64,000 bases of DNA. Origin: Janibacter limosus (GTDB lineage: Bacteria; Actinomycetota; Actinomycetes; Actinomycetales; Dermatophilaceae). The position numbers were made by a program, and so were the translations under genes. Of this stretch, positions 35,670 through 44,250 are shown one piece after another. The notes under the pieces are model-generated. The model did not search any database and was not told the DNA's origin. It saw nothing but the letters and a program-made list of their open reading frames with translations. Numbering within the stretch: the stretch's first letter is position 1; each line of letters begins with the position of its first letter. Where the stretch lies: contig NZ_CP036164.1 of the NCBI RefSeq assembly GCF_004295485.1, positions 1,178,001 to 1,242,000 on the forward strand, in the 5' to 3' direction.

Positions 35670-38335
35670 TGAGTCGACTACTGCTGCTGGACGGACATTC
35701 CCTCGCCTACCGGGCCTTCTTCGCGCTGCCTGCGGAGAACTTCTCGACGAGCACCGGGCAGCACACCAACGGCGTCTACGGCTTCGTCGCCATGCTGATC
35801 AACGTGCTGCGCGACGAGGAGCCGACCCACGTGGCGGTCGCCTTCGACGTCTCCCGCGCCAACTTCCGCAGCGCGGAGTACCCCGAGTACAAGGCCGGCC
35901 GCAGCGCCACGCCCGACGCCTTCTCCGGGCAGATCCCGCTGCTGCAGGAGGTCCTCGACGCGCTCAACATCACCCACGTCGAGCTCGACGGCTACGAGGC
36001 GGACGACGTCATCGCGACCCTCGTCGCCCAGGGCCGTGAGGCAGGGATGGACGTCCTGATCTGCTCCGGCGACCGGGACACCCTCCAGCTCGTCGACGAG
36101 CACTCGACCGTCCTCTACCCCAAGAAGGGCGTGTCGGACCTGGCCCGCATGACGCCCGACGCCGTCACCGACAAGTACGGGGTGGGTCCGCAGCTCTACA
36201 GCGACCTCGCCGCACTCGTCGGGGAGGCGAGCGACAACCTCCCGGGTGTGCCCGGGGTGGGCCCCAAGACCGCGGCCAAGTGGCTCAACGCCCACGGCGA
36301 CCTCCAGGGCATCGTGGCCGCCATCGACCAGATCGGCGGCAAGGCCGGCCAGTCGCTGCGCGACAACATCGACCAGGTCCTGCGCAACCGCCGACTCAAC
36401 GGCCTGCTGCGCGACGTGCCGGTGCCGGTGGGCATCGAGGACCTGGAGCGAAGGGAGTGGGACCGCGAGCGGGTGCACACCCTCTTCGACAGCCTCGAGT
36501 TCCGGGTCCTGCGGGATCGTCTCTTCGCCACCTTCGACACCGCCGAGTCCGAGGTCACCGGCGGGGTCGAGGTCGATGGTCGCGTCCTGCGCGCGGGCGA
36601 GGTGGCGCCGTGGCTCGCCGAGCACGGCACCGCTCGCCTGGGCGTCGACGTCGTCGGTGAGTGGGGTAGGGGCCGAGGCGAGGTGACCGGGCTCGGCCTG
36701 GCCACCGTCGACGGTGAGGCCGCATTCGTCGACGTGCCGCAGCTCGAGACCGAGGACGAGGCCGCGCTGCGTGCCTGGCTGGTCGACCCGGAGCGCACCA
36801 AGGTGCTGCACGACGCCAAGGGTCCGATGCTGGCGCTCGCGTCCTCAGGGCTGCCGCTGGCCGGCCTGGTCGTCGACACCGCCATCGCCGCCTACCTCGT
36901 GCGTCCCGACCAGCGCTCCTACGACCTCGGCGACCTGGCGGTGCGCCACCTCGGCCGTGACCTGTCCGGCGGCGAGGATGCGTCCGACCAGGGGATGCTC
37001 GACTTCTCGGCCGATGACTCCGAGACGGGTCGCACCTCGATGATCCGGGCGGCGGCAGCCGTCGAGCTCGCGCCCGTGCTCGAGGAGCAGGTCGAGGAGA
37101 CCGGCGGCAGCGAGCTGATGCGTGCCGTGGAGCTTCCCGTCGTGGGTGTGCTCGCCCAGATGGAGACGGCGGGCATCGCCGTCGACTCCGATGCCCTCAC
37201 CGCTCTCGAGTCGGACTTCGCCGCCAAGGTGGCCGCGGCGCAGGCCGATGCCTGGGCCGCGATCGACGACGAGCAGATCAACCTGGGTTCGCCCAAGCAG
37301 CTGCAGACGGTCCTCTTCGACACCCTCGGGCTACCCAAGACCCGCAAGACCAAGACCGGCTACACGACCGACGCCGATGCACTGGCGGACCTCCACGCCA
37401 AGACGGAGCACCCCTTCCTCGAGGCCCTCCTGCGGCACCGCGACGCCACTCGCCTGCGGGTCACCGTCGAGGGCCTGATCAAGTCGGTGGCCGACGACGG
37501 GCGCATCCACACGACCTACCAGCAGACGATCGCGGCGACCGGGCGGCTGTCCTCGACCGACCCCAACCTGCAGAACATCCCGATCCGCACCGAGGAGGGA
37601 CGTCGCATCCGCGAGGTCTTCGTCGTCGGGTCGGGCTACGAGTCGCTGATGTCCGCCGACTACAGCCAGGTCGAGATGCGGGTCATGGCCCACCTGTCGG
37701 GGGACGAGGGGCTCATCGAGGCCTTCCGCACGGGCGAGGACCTGCACCGCTTCGTCGGGGCCCGCGTCTTCGGGGTCGAGCCCGAGGGCGTCACGGCGGA
37801 GATGCGCAGCAAGGTCAAGGCCATGTCCTACGGCCTCGCCTACGGCTTGAGCGCCTTCGGTCTGTCCAAGCAGCTGGCCATCTCCACGGGCGAGGCCACC
37901 GCACTCATGGAGGAGTACTTCCAGCGCTTCGGCGGGGTCCGTGACTACCTCGAGGAGATCGTCGACCGCGCCCGGGCGACCGGGTACACCGAGACGATGC
38001 TGGGCCGGCGCCGGTACCTGCCGGACCTGACGAGCGACAACCGTCAGCGCCGCCAGATGGCCGAGCGGATGGCGCTCAACGCACCGATCCAGGGGTCGGC
38101 CGCCGACATCATGAAGCTGGCGATGCTCCGTGTCGACCGGTCCATCGCGCAGGAGGGGCTGGCCTCGCGCGTGCTGCTCCAGGTGCACGACGAGCTCGTC
38201 CTCGAGGTGGCGCCCGGCGAGGACGAGCAGGTCGAGTCGCTGGTGCGTCGCGAGATGGGCAGCGCGGTCGAGATGGACGTCCCCCTCGACGTGTCGGTCG
38301 GTCGGGGGCGCAGCTGGCACGAGGCCGCGCACTGA
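35669..38335 (+). CDS. polA: DNA polymerase I
   Basis: This 888-residue repair and Okazaki-fragment polymerase has the 5'-3' exonuclease domain at the N-terminus (LLLLDGHSLAYRAFFAL, DGYEADDVIATL, DNLPGVPGVGPKTA). The middle 3'-5' exonuclease-like domain lacks the DEDD residues (LGVDVVGEWG and VLHDAKGPM at the expected places), so proofreading is presumably absent, as in many actinobacterial PolI. The polymerase domain has TGRLSSTDPNLQNIPIR, SADYSQVEMRVMAHLS, KAMSYGLAYGLSAFGL and LLQVHDELVLEV. GTG 35669 is chosen by homology and the -10 box; a longer upstream frame is not polymerase-like. It ends 5 nt from the convergent nucleotidyltransferase gene. Confidence 0.96.
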   Translation: MSRLLLLDGHSLAYRAFFALPAENFSTSTGQHTNGVYGFVAMLINVLRDEEPTHVAVAFDVSRANFRSAEYPEYKAGRSATPDAFSGQIPLLQEVLDALNITHVELDGYEADDVIATLVAQGREAGMDVLICSGDRDTLQLVDEHSTVLYPKKGVSDLARMTPDAVTDKYGVGPQLYSDLAALVGEASDNLPGVPGVGPKTAAKWLNAHGDLQGIVAAIDQIGGKAGQSLRDNIDQVLRNRRLNGLLRDVPVPVGIEDLERREWDRERVHTLFDSLEFRVLRDRLFATFDTAESEVTGGVEVDGRVLRAGEVAPWLAEHGTARLGVDVVGEWGRGRGEVTGLGLATVDGEAAFVDVPQLETEDEAALRAWLVDPERTKVLHDAKGPMLALASSGLPLAGLVVDTAIAAYLVRPDQRSYDLGDLAVRHLGRDLSGGEDASDQGMLDFSADDSETGRTSMIRAAAAVELAPVLEEQVEETGGSELMRAVELPVVGVLAQMETAGIAVDSDALTALESDFAAKVAAAQADAWAAIDDEQINLGSPKQLQTVLFDTLGLPKTRKTKTGYTTDADALADLHAKTEHPFLEALLRHRDATRLRVTVEGLIKSVADDGRIHTTYQQTIAATGRLSSTDPNLQNIPIRTEEGRRIREVFVVGSGYESLMSADYSQVEMRVMAHLSGDEGLIEAFRTGEDLHRFVGARVFGVEPEGVTAEMRSKVKAMSYGLAYGLSAFGLSKQLAISTGEATALMEEYFQRFGGVRDYLEEIVDRARATGYTETMLGRRRYLPDLTSDNRQRRQMAERMALNAPIQGSAADIMKLAMLRVDRSIAQEGLASRVLLQVHDELVLEVAPGEDEQVESLVRREMGSAVEMDVPLDVSVGRGRSWHEAAH

Positions 38336-38340
38336 GCCGG

Positions 38341-39390
38341 TCAGTCGGCGACGACCGTGCGGGTCTCTCCCGTGCCGAGGGCATCGTCGGTGACCCGGGC
38401 GTCCGGGCCCACGTGCGCGCCGCGACCGACGACCGACCGCCGGACCCGGGCGCGCGCGTCGATGCGGGCGTCGGCGAGGACGACTGCTGACTCGAGTCGG
38501 GCGCCGGCGGCGACCACCGCGCCGGGGTGGACGACTGTCCCCCCGCTGAGGACCGCGTCGGGGTGGACGCTGGCCCCCGGCAGCACGAGGGCGGGCCCCC
38601 GAGGCGAGGGGGCGGCGCCCGGCCACGGCGCGAGCAGCAGGTCGCGGTTGGCGGTCACGAGGGCAGCGGGGGAGCCGACGTCCAGGAAGTAGGCGCTCTC
38701 CCGATGGGCCCGCAGGGCCCCTCGCTCGACGAGAGCGGGGAAGACCTCCCGCTCGAGCGAGACCTCGCCGTGAGCCCCGATGACCTCGGCGAGCTCGGGC
38801 CGCACGACGTACGTCCCCGCGTTGACCGTCAGCGAAGGGGGAGCCGCGGACTTCTCGACGAAGGCCGTGACCCGCCCGTCGTCGTCGGTGACGACACTGC
38901 CGTACGCGCGAGCATCCTCGACGTCACGCACGTGCACGGTCCCGAGGGTCTCCCGGGGCCGCGCGCGGAGCGCGGCCACCTGCGCCGCGAGGTCGTGCCC
39001 GGACAGCAGGTCACCGTTGAGGACCACGACCAGGTCGGCGTCGGGCAGTGCCGCGAGGCCCTCGCGCAGGCCGCCGCCGGTGCCGAGCGGTGTCTCCTCG
39101 ACGATGGTGACGAGCTCGACGCCGGTGCCACGGACCCGCCGGACCAGGTCGTCGAAGTCCTCGTGCCGGTAGCCGGTCGACAGCACGACCCGGTCGACGC
39201 CCAGCGCGCGCAGCGCGGCGACCTGGTGCTCGACCAGCGTCCAGGGACCGACCGGCAGCAGCGGCTTGGGGCAGTCGGCCGTCAGGGGCAGCATCCTGCG
39301 ACCCCGCCCCCCCGCGAGGATGACGGCATCGACCCTGGTCAGGAGGGGTCCTCGCCGGTCGCGACCCGCTGCAGCCGTGGCGCGAGCCAC
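38341..39390 (-). CDS. NDP-sugar nucleotidyltransferase, possibly heptose-1-phosphate guanylyltransferase
   Basis: The protein has the nucleotidyltransferase fold, VDAVILAGGRGRRMLPLTADCPKPLLPVG, with the metal-binding VVVLNGDLLSG, and a C-terminal left-handed beta-helix region rich in hexapeptide-like repeats (about residues 255-349). It could be mannose-1-phosphate guanylyltransferase or HddC. The presence of hddA, gmhA and gmhB in the same surface-glycan locus favours GDP-heptose, by inference. The only ATG/GTG/TTG start is GTG 39390, which adds 17 odd residues and overlaps the acyltransferase by 52 nt. CTG 39342, overlapping that stop as CTGA, would give the family-like N-terminus TRVDAVILAGG. 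Confidence 0.75.
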   Translation of the reverse strand: MARATAAAGRDRRGPLLTRVDAVILAGGRGRRMLPLTADCPKPLLPVGPWTLVEHQVAALRALGVDRVVLSTGYRHEDFDDLVRRVRGTGVELVTIVEETPLGTGGGLREGLAALPDADLVVVLNGDLLSGHDLAAQVAALRARPRETLGTVHVRDVEDARAYGSVVTDDDGRVTAFVEKSAAPPSLTVNAGTYVVRPELAEVIGAHGEVSLEREVFPALVERGALRAHRESAYFLDVGSPAALVTANRDLLLAPWPGAAPSPRGPALVLPGASVHPDAVLSGGTVVHPGAVVAAGARLESAVVLADARIDARARVRRSVVGRGAHVGPDARVTDDALGTGETRTVVAD

Positions 39391-41282
39391 TTCCAGAAGA
39401 TCGGGCCGGAGTCGGCGGTGAAGTGGATCGCGTCGGCGTAGAGCGGGACCCCGTTGATCGTGGATCTGACCCGGTCGTCGGGGCAGAGCAGGGAGTACTG
39501 GTCGATGACGGGGACGTCGTTGCGGGCGGCCCAGTCCGCGACGGTGGTGTTGAGGTCGCGGACGTGCTGGGTGTCGTTGACCCGCTCGATCTCCTCGCTG
39601 CCGAAGGTGGGCATCGAGTGGCAGGAGAGGTTGAGGACGGCGAAGTGGCTGTCACCGGCCGCGGCCTTGGCCTTGTCCAGGTTGTCGTCGACGAGCCGGG
39701 TCCAGGCGTCGGACCCGAAGGTGACCACCCGGCCGTCGACCAGCCGGTCGGTCACCATCGTCTGCGCGACGAAGTACAGCACCACGTCGGGCTTGCGCTC
39801 GGCCAGGGTCGGGGCCCAGCTGCGGCGCCAGTCGGCGCATCTCTGCTGCTCGGGCAGGACCGCGCCGTCGGCATACCGGGGAGCGTCGAGCGGGTCGCAC
39901 CCGACATTGGTCAGGCCGTCGATCTCGAGGTCGGGGTGGTTGGCGGAGCGGAAGTTGGTGATGAGGCTCTCGGGGACCGAGTTGCCGATGAAGGTGACCG
40001 AGGTCATCTGGCCACCCGGCCGGTAGGGGACCTGCGGGACCGCGACGTCGGACGAGCTGGTCAGCTGGGTCGAGACGGTCCGGGCCGCGGCCGGCATCGC
40101 GATGGCCCCGACGACGAGGAGCGGGACCGTGGCCCAGCAGACGGCGGCGCTCACCCGGGGAACCCTGGGGATGAGCGCGCGGATGCCGTCGCGACGGACC
40201 GGGCGCTCGATGAAGCGGTAGGAGAGCCAGGAGAGCAGTGCGGTGAGGGCCACCTGGAGCGCGACGCGGGCGGCGGTCGGCCAAGGGAGCACCTGGTCGT
40301 TGAGGAAGACGATGATCGGCCAGTGCCAGAGGTAGAGGCCGTAGGACACCATCCCGATGCGCCGCAGGGGCTCCCAGGAGAGGACTCGTTGGACCACCGA
40401 GGTGGCCGGGCTGGTCGCAGCGACGAGGACGACGGTGATGAGCACCGACAGCACCACGGCTCCTCCCTCGAAGAGGGCGGACTGCGCCCGCCCCGCCCAC
40501 CAGAAGGCGGACACGATCACGAGGAGGGCGGGCAGGGCCAGCCGTCGGCACCACAGGTCCGCGACCCGGACGCGTGCGCGGTCGACGGCCCCGGGCCCGC
40601 CACTGATGAGCGCGGCCACGGCTGCCCCGACGAGGAGCTGGTGGGCCCGGGTGTCGGTGCCGTAGTAGACCCGGCTCGGGTCCAGTCCCGGGGTGTGCAG
40701 CACCACCATGAGCAGGGCGGACGCCGCGCCGAGGGCCATCAGCACGGCGGCCAGGTTGACGCGCCGGCGGATCACGGCGAGGAGCCCGATGAGGAGCATC
40801 GGGTAGACGATGTAGAACTGCTCCTCCACGGCCAGCGACCAGGCGTGACGCAGCGGTGAGGGAGCCGCGACCTGACCGAAGTAGGCCTCGTCACCGAGGA
40901 CGAAGCGCCAGTTGGCCACGTAGGCCAAGGTCGCCAGGACGTCGCCGGCGACATTGCGGGTGCGGCCCGAGACGGTGAGGAAGGTCGCGCACAGGAGCAC
41001 GGCCGCGAGCACGATGAAGAGCGCCGGCAGCAGTCGTCGTGCTCGTGCCCTCCAGAACCCGAGGAGGTCGATGTGGCCGCGGGTGCGCCGGTACTCGGAG
41101 AGCAGGAGCGAGGTGATGAGGAACCCGGAGATCACGAAGAAGACGTCGACGCCGAACCATCCGCCCGGCAGCCACCGGGGCATCAGGTGGTAGATGATCA
41201 CGGAGATGACGGCGAAGGCCCGGAGGCCGTCGATGGCAGGGCGGTAGGGCAGGGACGTGTGAGTGGCTGCTGGCGAGGTCAT
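39339..41282 (-). CDS. Acyltransferase-3 fused to SGNH domain (surface polysaccharide O-acyltransferase)
   Basis: This protein of 647 residues has an N-terminal acyltransferase-3 domain with about ten membrane segments (PYRPAIDGLRAFAVISVI, GGWFGVDVFFVISGFLIT, RHAWSLAVEEQFYIVYPML). A C-terminal extracytoplasmic SGNH-hydrolase domain follows, with VTFIGNSVPES holding the Ser and DAIHFTADSG holding the Asp/His. Such proteins O-acetylate exported polysaccharide or peptidoglycan. ATG 41282 gives the family N-terminus and has AGGA upstream; earlier in-frame starts lie in the divergent intergenic region. The position in the envelope cluster suggests it modifies the local glycan. Confidence 0.9.
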   Translation of the reverse strand: MTSPAATHTSLPYRPAIDGLRAFAVISVIIYHLMPRWLPGGWFGVDVFFVISGFLITSLLLSEYRRTRGHIDLLGFWRARARRLLPALFIVLAAVLLCATFLTVSGRTRNVAGDVLATLAYVANWRFVLGDEAYFGQVAAPSPLRHAWSLAVEEQFYIVYPMLLIGLLAVIRRRVNLAAVLMALGAASALLMVVLHTPGLDPSRVYYGTDTRAHQLLVGAAVAALISGGPGAVDRARVRVADLWCRRLALPALLVIVSAFWWAGRAQSALFEGGAVVLSVLITVVLVAATSPATSVVQRVLSWEPLRRIGMVSYGLYLWHWPIIVFLNDQVLPWPTAARVALQVALTALLSWLSYRFIERPVRRDGIRALIPRVPRVSAAVCWATVPLLVVGAIAMPAAARTVSTQLTSSSDVAVPQVPYRPGGQMTSVTFIGNSVPESLITNFRSANHPDLEIDGLTNVGCDPLDAPRYADGAVLPEQQRCADWRRSWAPTLAERKPDVVLYFVAQTMVTDRLVDGRVVTFGSDAWTRLVDDNLDKAKAAAGDSHFAVLNLSCHSMPTFGSEEIERVNDTQHVRDLNTTVADWAARNDVPVIDQYSLLCPDDRVRSTINGVPLYADAIHFTADSGPIFWKWLAPRLQRVATGEDPS

Positions 41283-41327
41283 GTCCTGATTCCGAAGGGG
41301 GCGACCCATTATGACCCGACTGGCGGG

Positions 41328-41341
41328 TAATATGCGCGTCA
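41328..41341 (+). promoter_or_regulatory. Candidate -10 box of a leaderless membrane-protein transcript
   Basis: TAATAT (41328-41333), close to consensus, lies 7 nt before the ATG at 41341. The region 41283-41327 also serves the divergent acyltransferase gene. Confidence 0.55.
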
Positions 41342-41970
41342 TGACTGAGCACCCCGTGGCGCCCTCGCCCACACGGCAGTTCGCCCCGCTGGCCATCATC
41401 CTCGGCATCCCGTTGATCTTCGCGGCGATCTTCTTCTACACCACCCCGATCATGATCCCGTCGGGCGGTGCCCAGGGGATCTTCAAGTGCGGCTCGCCCA
41501 GCTCGCCCAACGCCGAGTCCAAGAACGTCTGCCAGGAGCCCGAGTCGGTCGGCAAGAACCAGGCGGTCTACTCGGGGCTGTCCGGGGTGGCGCTGCTCGG
41601 TCTGGGCGCGGTCTGGCTGCTGCGTGGTCAGCGCGGCGAGGACGACGAGTGGGATGACGACGCGCCGCGCTCCCGCCGTGACGACGACATCGACCTGCGG
41701 TCCGACGACCGTGGCCGGGGCGCCACGCGCGACACCGGGCGGGGCTCCCTTCGCGGTGCTCCTCGATCCCGGGAGGACGAGGACCGCCCGCGTGCTCGTG
41801 CCGCCGACGACGTCGAGACGGACCCAGACGAGGGTGACGACGCGGCGGAGACCCGCGTGTCGCGCCGCTCCTCCGGCAAGCGGCGCTCCGTGCTCCGCGA
41901 CGACGACTTCGCAGACCCGCCGGCACGGCGCCGCTCGGACGACGACTGGGAATCGGACGGCTGGCGCTGA
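41341..41970 (+). CDS. Membrane protein with long charged tail, unknown function
   Basis: This 209-residue protein has two membrane segments (about residues 15-35, APLAIILGIPLIFAAIFFYT, and 78-95, GLSGVALLGLGAVWLL). The intervening 40-residue loop carries two cysteines (FKCGSPSSP, NVCQEPES) that could form a disulfide outside the cell. The C-terminal 110 residues are a low-complexity mix of Arg, Asp and Glu, presumably cytoplasmic. I do not recognise the family. It overlaps the methyltransferase start by one base (TGATG), so the two are coupled. Confidence 0.7.
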   Translation: MTEHPVAPSPTRQFAPLAIILGIPLIFAAIFFYTTPIMIPSGGAQGIFKCGSPSSPNAESKNVCQEPESVGKNQAVYSGLSGVALLGLGAVWLLRGQRGEDDEWDDDAPRSRRDDDIDLRSDDRGRGATRDTGRGSLRGAPRSREDEDRPRARAADDVETDPDEGDDAAETRVSRRSSGKRRSVLRDDDFADPPARRRSDDDWESDGWR

Positions 41971-42806
41971 TGCGGGTGGATGACTTCCTCGCCGAGGTCG
42001 ACAAGGCCTTCGACGGGGACCCTCGCACCAGCGCGCCGCTCGACCCGACCTTCGAGCGCATCGCCGCGACGGTCAACGGCTACACCTCGGCCAACGAGCT
42101 GGCCGTTCTCAACGCCGCTGCGCGGGTGATGCCCGCCGACGAGTGCTACCTCGAGGTCGGCAGCTACAAGGGTCGCTCGATGTGCGCGGCCGTCCAGGGC
42201 GTCACCGACAAGACCTTCTACGTCGTGGAGAACTACCTCGAGTTCGGGATGCAGGGCCAGGAGGCCCGGGCGGAGCTCGAGGACAACCTGCGCACCCACG
42301 CGGCCCACGCCGACGTGCGCCTGATCGAGGGCAACTGCTTCTCGCTCCTGCGCCGGCCGGGTCTGGTCGACCGTCCCGTCGGGGTCTACTTCTACGACGG
42401 CGAGCACACGGGTCTCTCGCACTACCTGGCGCTGGGGATCATCGAGCCGTGGCTGGCCGACGAGGCGATCATCCTCGTCGACGACGCCACCTACCCCATG
42501 GTGAGCGGCGCGCACGAGGACTTCATCTCGCGGCACCCGCAGTGGCGGGTCGAGCGCCGCTGGGACGCCGAGACCAAAGGCGACCCGCGCTGGGCCAACG
42601 GCCTGCACGCCCTGAGCTTCCGGCGTGACGCGGCCACGGCGCGCGGCAGCGACGAGCCGTGGGACGTGCGATGGCGCCGCCTGGCCTATCTCTCCTCGCT
42701 CGGACCGGGGCAGAAGGCGGCCTGGAAGGCCATCCACCGCTTCCCGGAGCTCATCCCGCTCGCCAAGAAGCTCTACCCGTCCAAGAAGGCCAGCTCGATC
42801 GACTGA
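41970..42806 (+). CDS. Class I SAM-dependent methyltransferase (Methyltransf_24 type)
   Basis: This 278-residue protein has a Rossmann methyltransferase core: ECYLEVGSYKGRSMCAAVQG as the SAM loop, TFYVVENYLEF with the acidic residue after strand 2, and VGVYFYDGEHTGLSHYLAL with the motif seen in the Methyltransf_24 group. DEAIILVDDATYP follows. The acceptor may be a sugar or other part of the surface glycan, judging by its neighbours. The C-terminal 60 residues are basic. It is convergent with the flippase gene. Confidence 0.82.
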   Translation: MRVDDFLAEVDKAFDGDPRTSAPLDPTFERIAATVNGYTSANELAVLNAAARVMPADECYLEVGSYKGRSMCAAVQGVTDKTFYVVENYLEFGMQGQEARAELEDNLRTHAAHADVRLIEGNCFSLLRRPGLVDRPVGVYFYDGEHTGLSHYLALGIIEPWLADEAIILVDDATYPMVSGAHEDFISRHPQWRVERRWDAETKGDPRWANGLHALSFRRDAATARGSDEPWDVRWRRLAYLSSLGPGQKAAWKAIHRFPELIPLAKKLYPSKKASSID

Positions 42807-42833
42807 GTGGACCGGGGTCGCCCGCGGGTGTCA

Positions 42834-44102
42834 TCACTCGCGGGTGAGGCCCAGCGCCTCCGTGGTCTCGAGGGAGTCCGGGCCGGGGGTGACCTCTCCG
42901 CGCGGGACCCGCAGCAACCCGACGAGAGCGACGACCGCCGCCACGCCGCCGACGGTCGCGAAGACCTGGTACGGCGAGCCGTTGAACCAGACGAGGACCA
43001 GTACGCCCTGGGCGCAGGCCGCAGCCCAGACGACGGCGGTCATCACGTGGTCCCCACGGCTCATGCCGGCGAAGAGCCAGACCTGGACCACGGCCCACAG
43101 GGTCCCGACCACGGCCGCCCAGACGAGCAGCGGCTCGGCGTCCACGTAGGCGCTGCCTCCCGAGAGCGCGACGAGGGGGCCGGGCAGCACCGCGCAGCCG
43201 AGCGCCACGACCGAACCGATCCCCAGGACCGTCAGGGCCGAGCGGTGGAGCGTCGATCGGACCTGGCCGAGTCCACCAGCGTCGGCCACGGCGGGCACGA
43301 CGGCGAGAGCGACGAACTGGGTGCCCCAGAAGACGACCTTGCCGAAGAGCGCCGCCAGGGCGTACGAGCCGCTGTCGTGGTCGGAGAGCACGGTCCGGGC
43401 CAGGACGACGTCGAGGCTCGACAAGGCCATGAGTCCGGCCAGCGCGACATTGCTGCGCACCAGGTCGCTCAGCACGTCGAGGGCCCGAGGAGCCCGGGCC
43501 CCGGGGACCAGCTCTCGTCGGGACAGCGCCAGCGCGACCACGAGCGTCACTGCCGACGCGGCGAAGGTGGCGGCGAAGACCTCGGCCACGGAGAAGGACC
43601 ACCCGACGGCGCACCCGGCTGCGAGCACCCGGGTGCCGGCCGTGACGAGGTAGATGACCGACAGTCGCCCGAAGGCCTCGCGCCCGAGGAGGACCCCTTG
43701 GATGGCCCCGGTGGCGGTCATCGGGGGGAGCATGAGCGCCATCCACACCACGGACCACGGGGTGTCCAGGCGCAGCAGGCCACTCAGCACGGGAGCGCTC
43801 GCGATCGTCACGATGCTCAGCACGATGCCGACGACCGCTGACGTCGTCAGGCCGGTGACCTGGCGGTCCGCGTCGATGTGGGCCCGCGTCTGCCGGCGGG
43901 CGACCACCACCTGGAAGGCGCCCGCCGGCATGGCGAGGAGAACCCCGTAGGTGTTGAGCGCGGAGAACCCGCCGAAGTCGGCCGGCCCGAGGCTCGAGGA
44001 GACCAGGGCGACGAAGACATAGCCCATGACATTGGCCAGACCCATCGCCAGACCGAGCCCCAACCCCGCCATCGGCAGGGCGCGACGCATGCGCGCGGAC
44101 AT
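42834..44102 (-). CDS. Oligosaccharide flippase (Wzx/MOP-superfamily) membrane protein
   Basis: This 422-residue protein has about twelve membrane segments. Its N-terminus, MAGLGLGLAMGLANVMGYVFVALVSSSLGPADFGGFSALN, is typical of polysaccharide flippases of the MOP exporter superfamily. It probably moves lipid-linked glycan units across the cytoplasmic membrane. GGAGGAG lies 4 nt before ATG 44102 on this strand, and TAACAT further upstream may be its -10 box. It diverges from the large AftD-like gene, consistent with a shared polysaccharide pathway. Confidence 0.82.
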   Translation of the reverse strand: MSARMRRALPMAGLGLGLAMGLANVMGYVFVALVSSSLGPADFGGFSALNTYGVLLAMPAGAFQVVVARRQTRAHIDADRQVTGLTTSAVVGIVLSIVTIASAPVLSGLLRLDTPWSVVWMALMLPPMTATGAIQGVLLGREAFGRLSVIYLVTAGTRVLAAGCAVGWSFSVAEVFAATFAASAVTLVVALALSRRELVPGARAPRALDVLSDLVRSNVALAGLMALSSLDVVLARTVLSDHDSGSYALAALFGKVVFWGTQFVALAVVPAVADAGGLGQVRSTLHRSALTVLGIGSVVALGCAVLPGPLVALSGGSAYVDAEPLLVWAAVVGTLWAVVQVWLFAGMSRGDHVMTAVVWAAACAQGVLVLVWFNGSPYQVFATVGGVAAVVALVGLLRVPRGEVTPGPDSLETTEALGLTRE

Positions 44103-44250
44103 GGCGCTCCTCCGGCGTTGTTCAGGACGATGTGATGTGGTGAGCCAGATGTTACGCCCCGGTAGTGCGCTCGGCCTCGTCGGTTAGGATCGACCGTCCG
44201 GCGTGCTGCAGGCGCGTCATCCTTCAACCCGGACGAGAGGAGACGACAGC

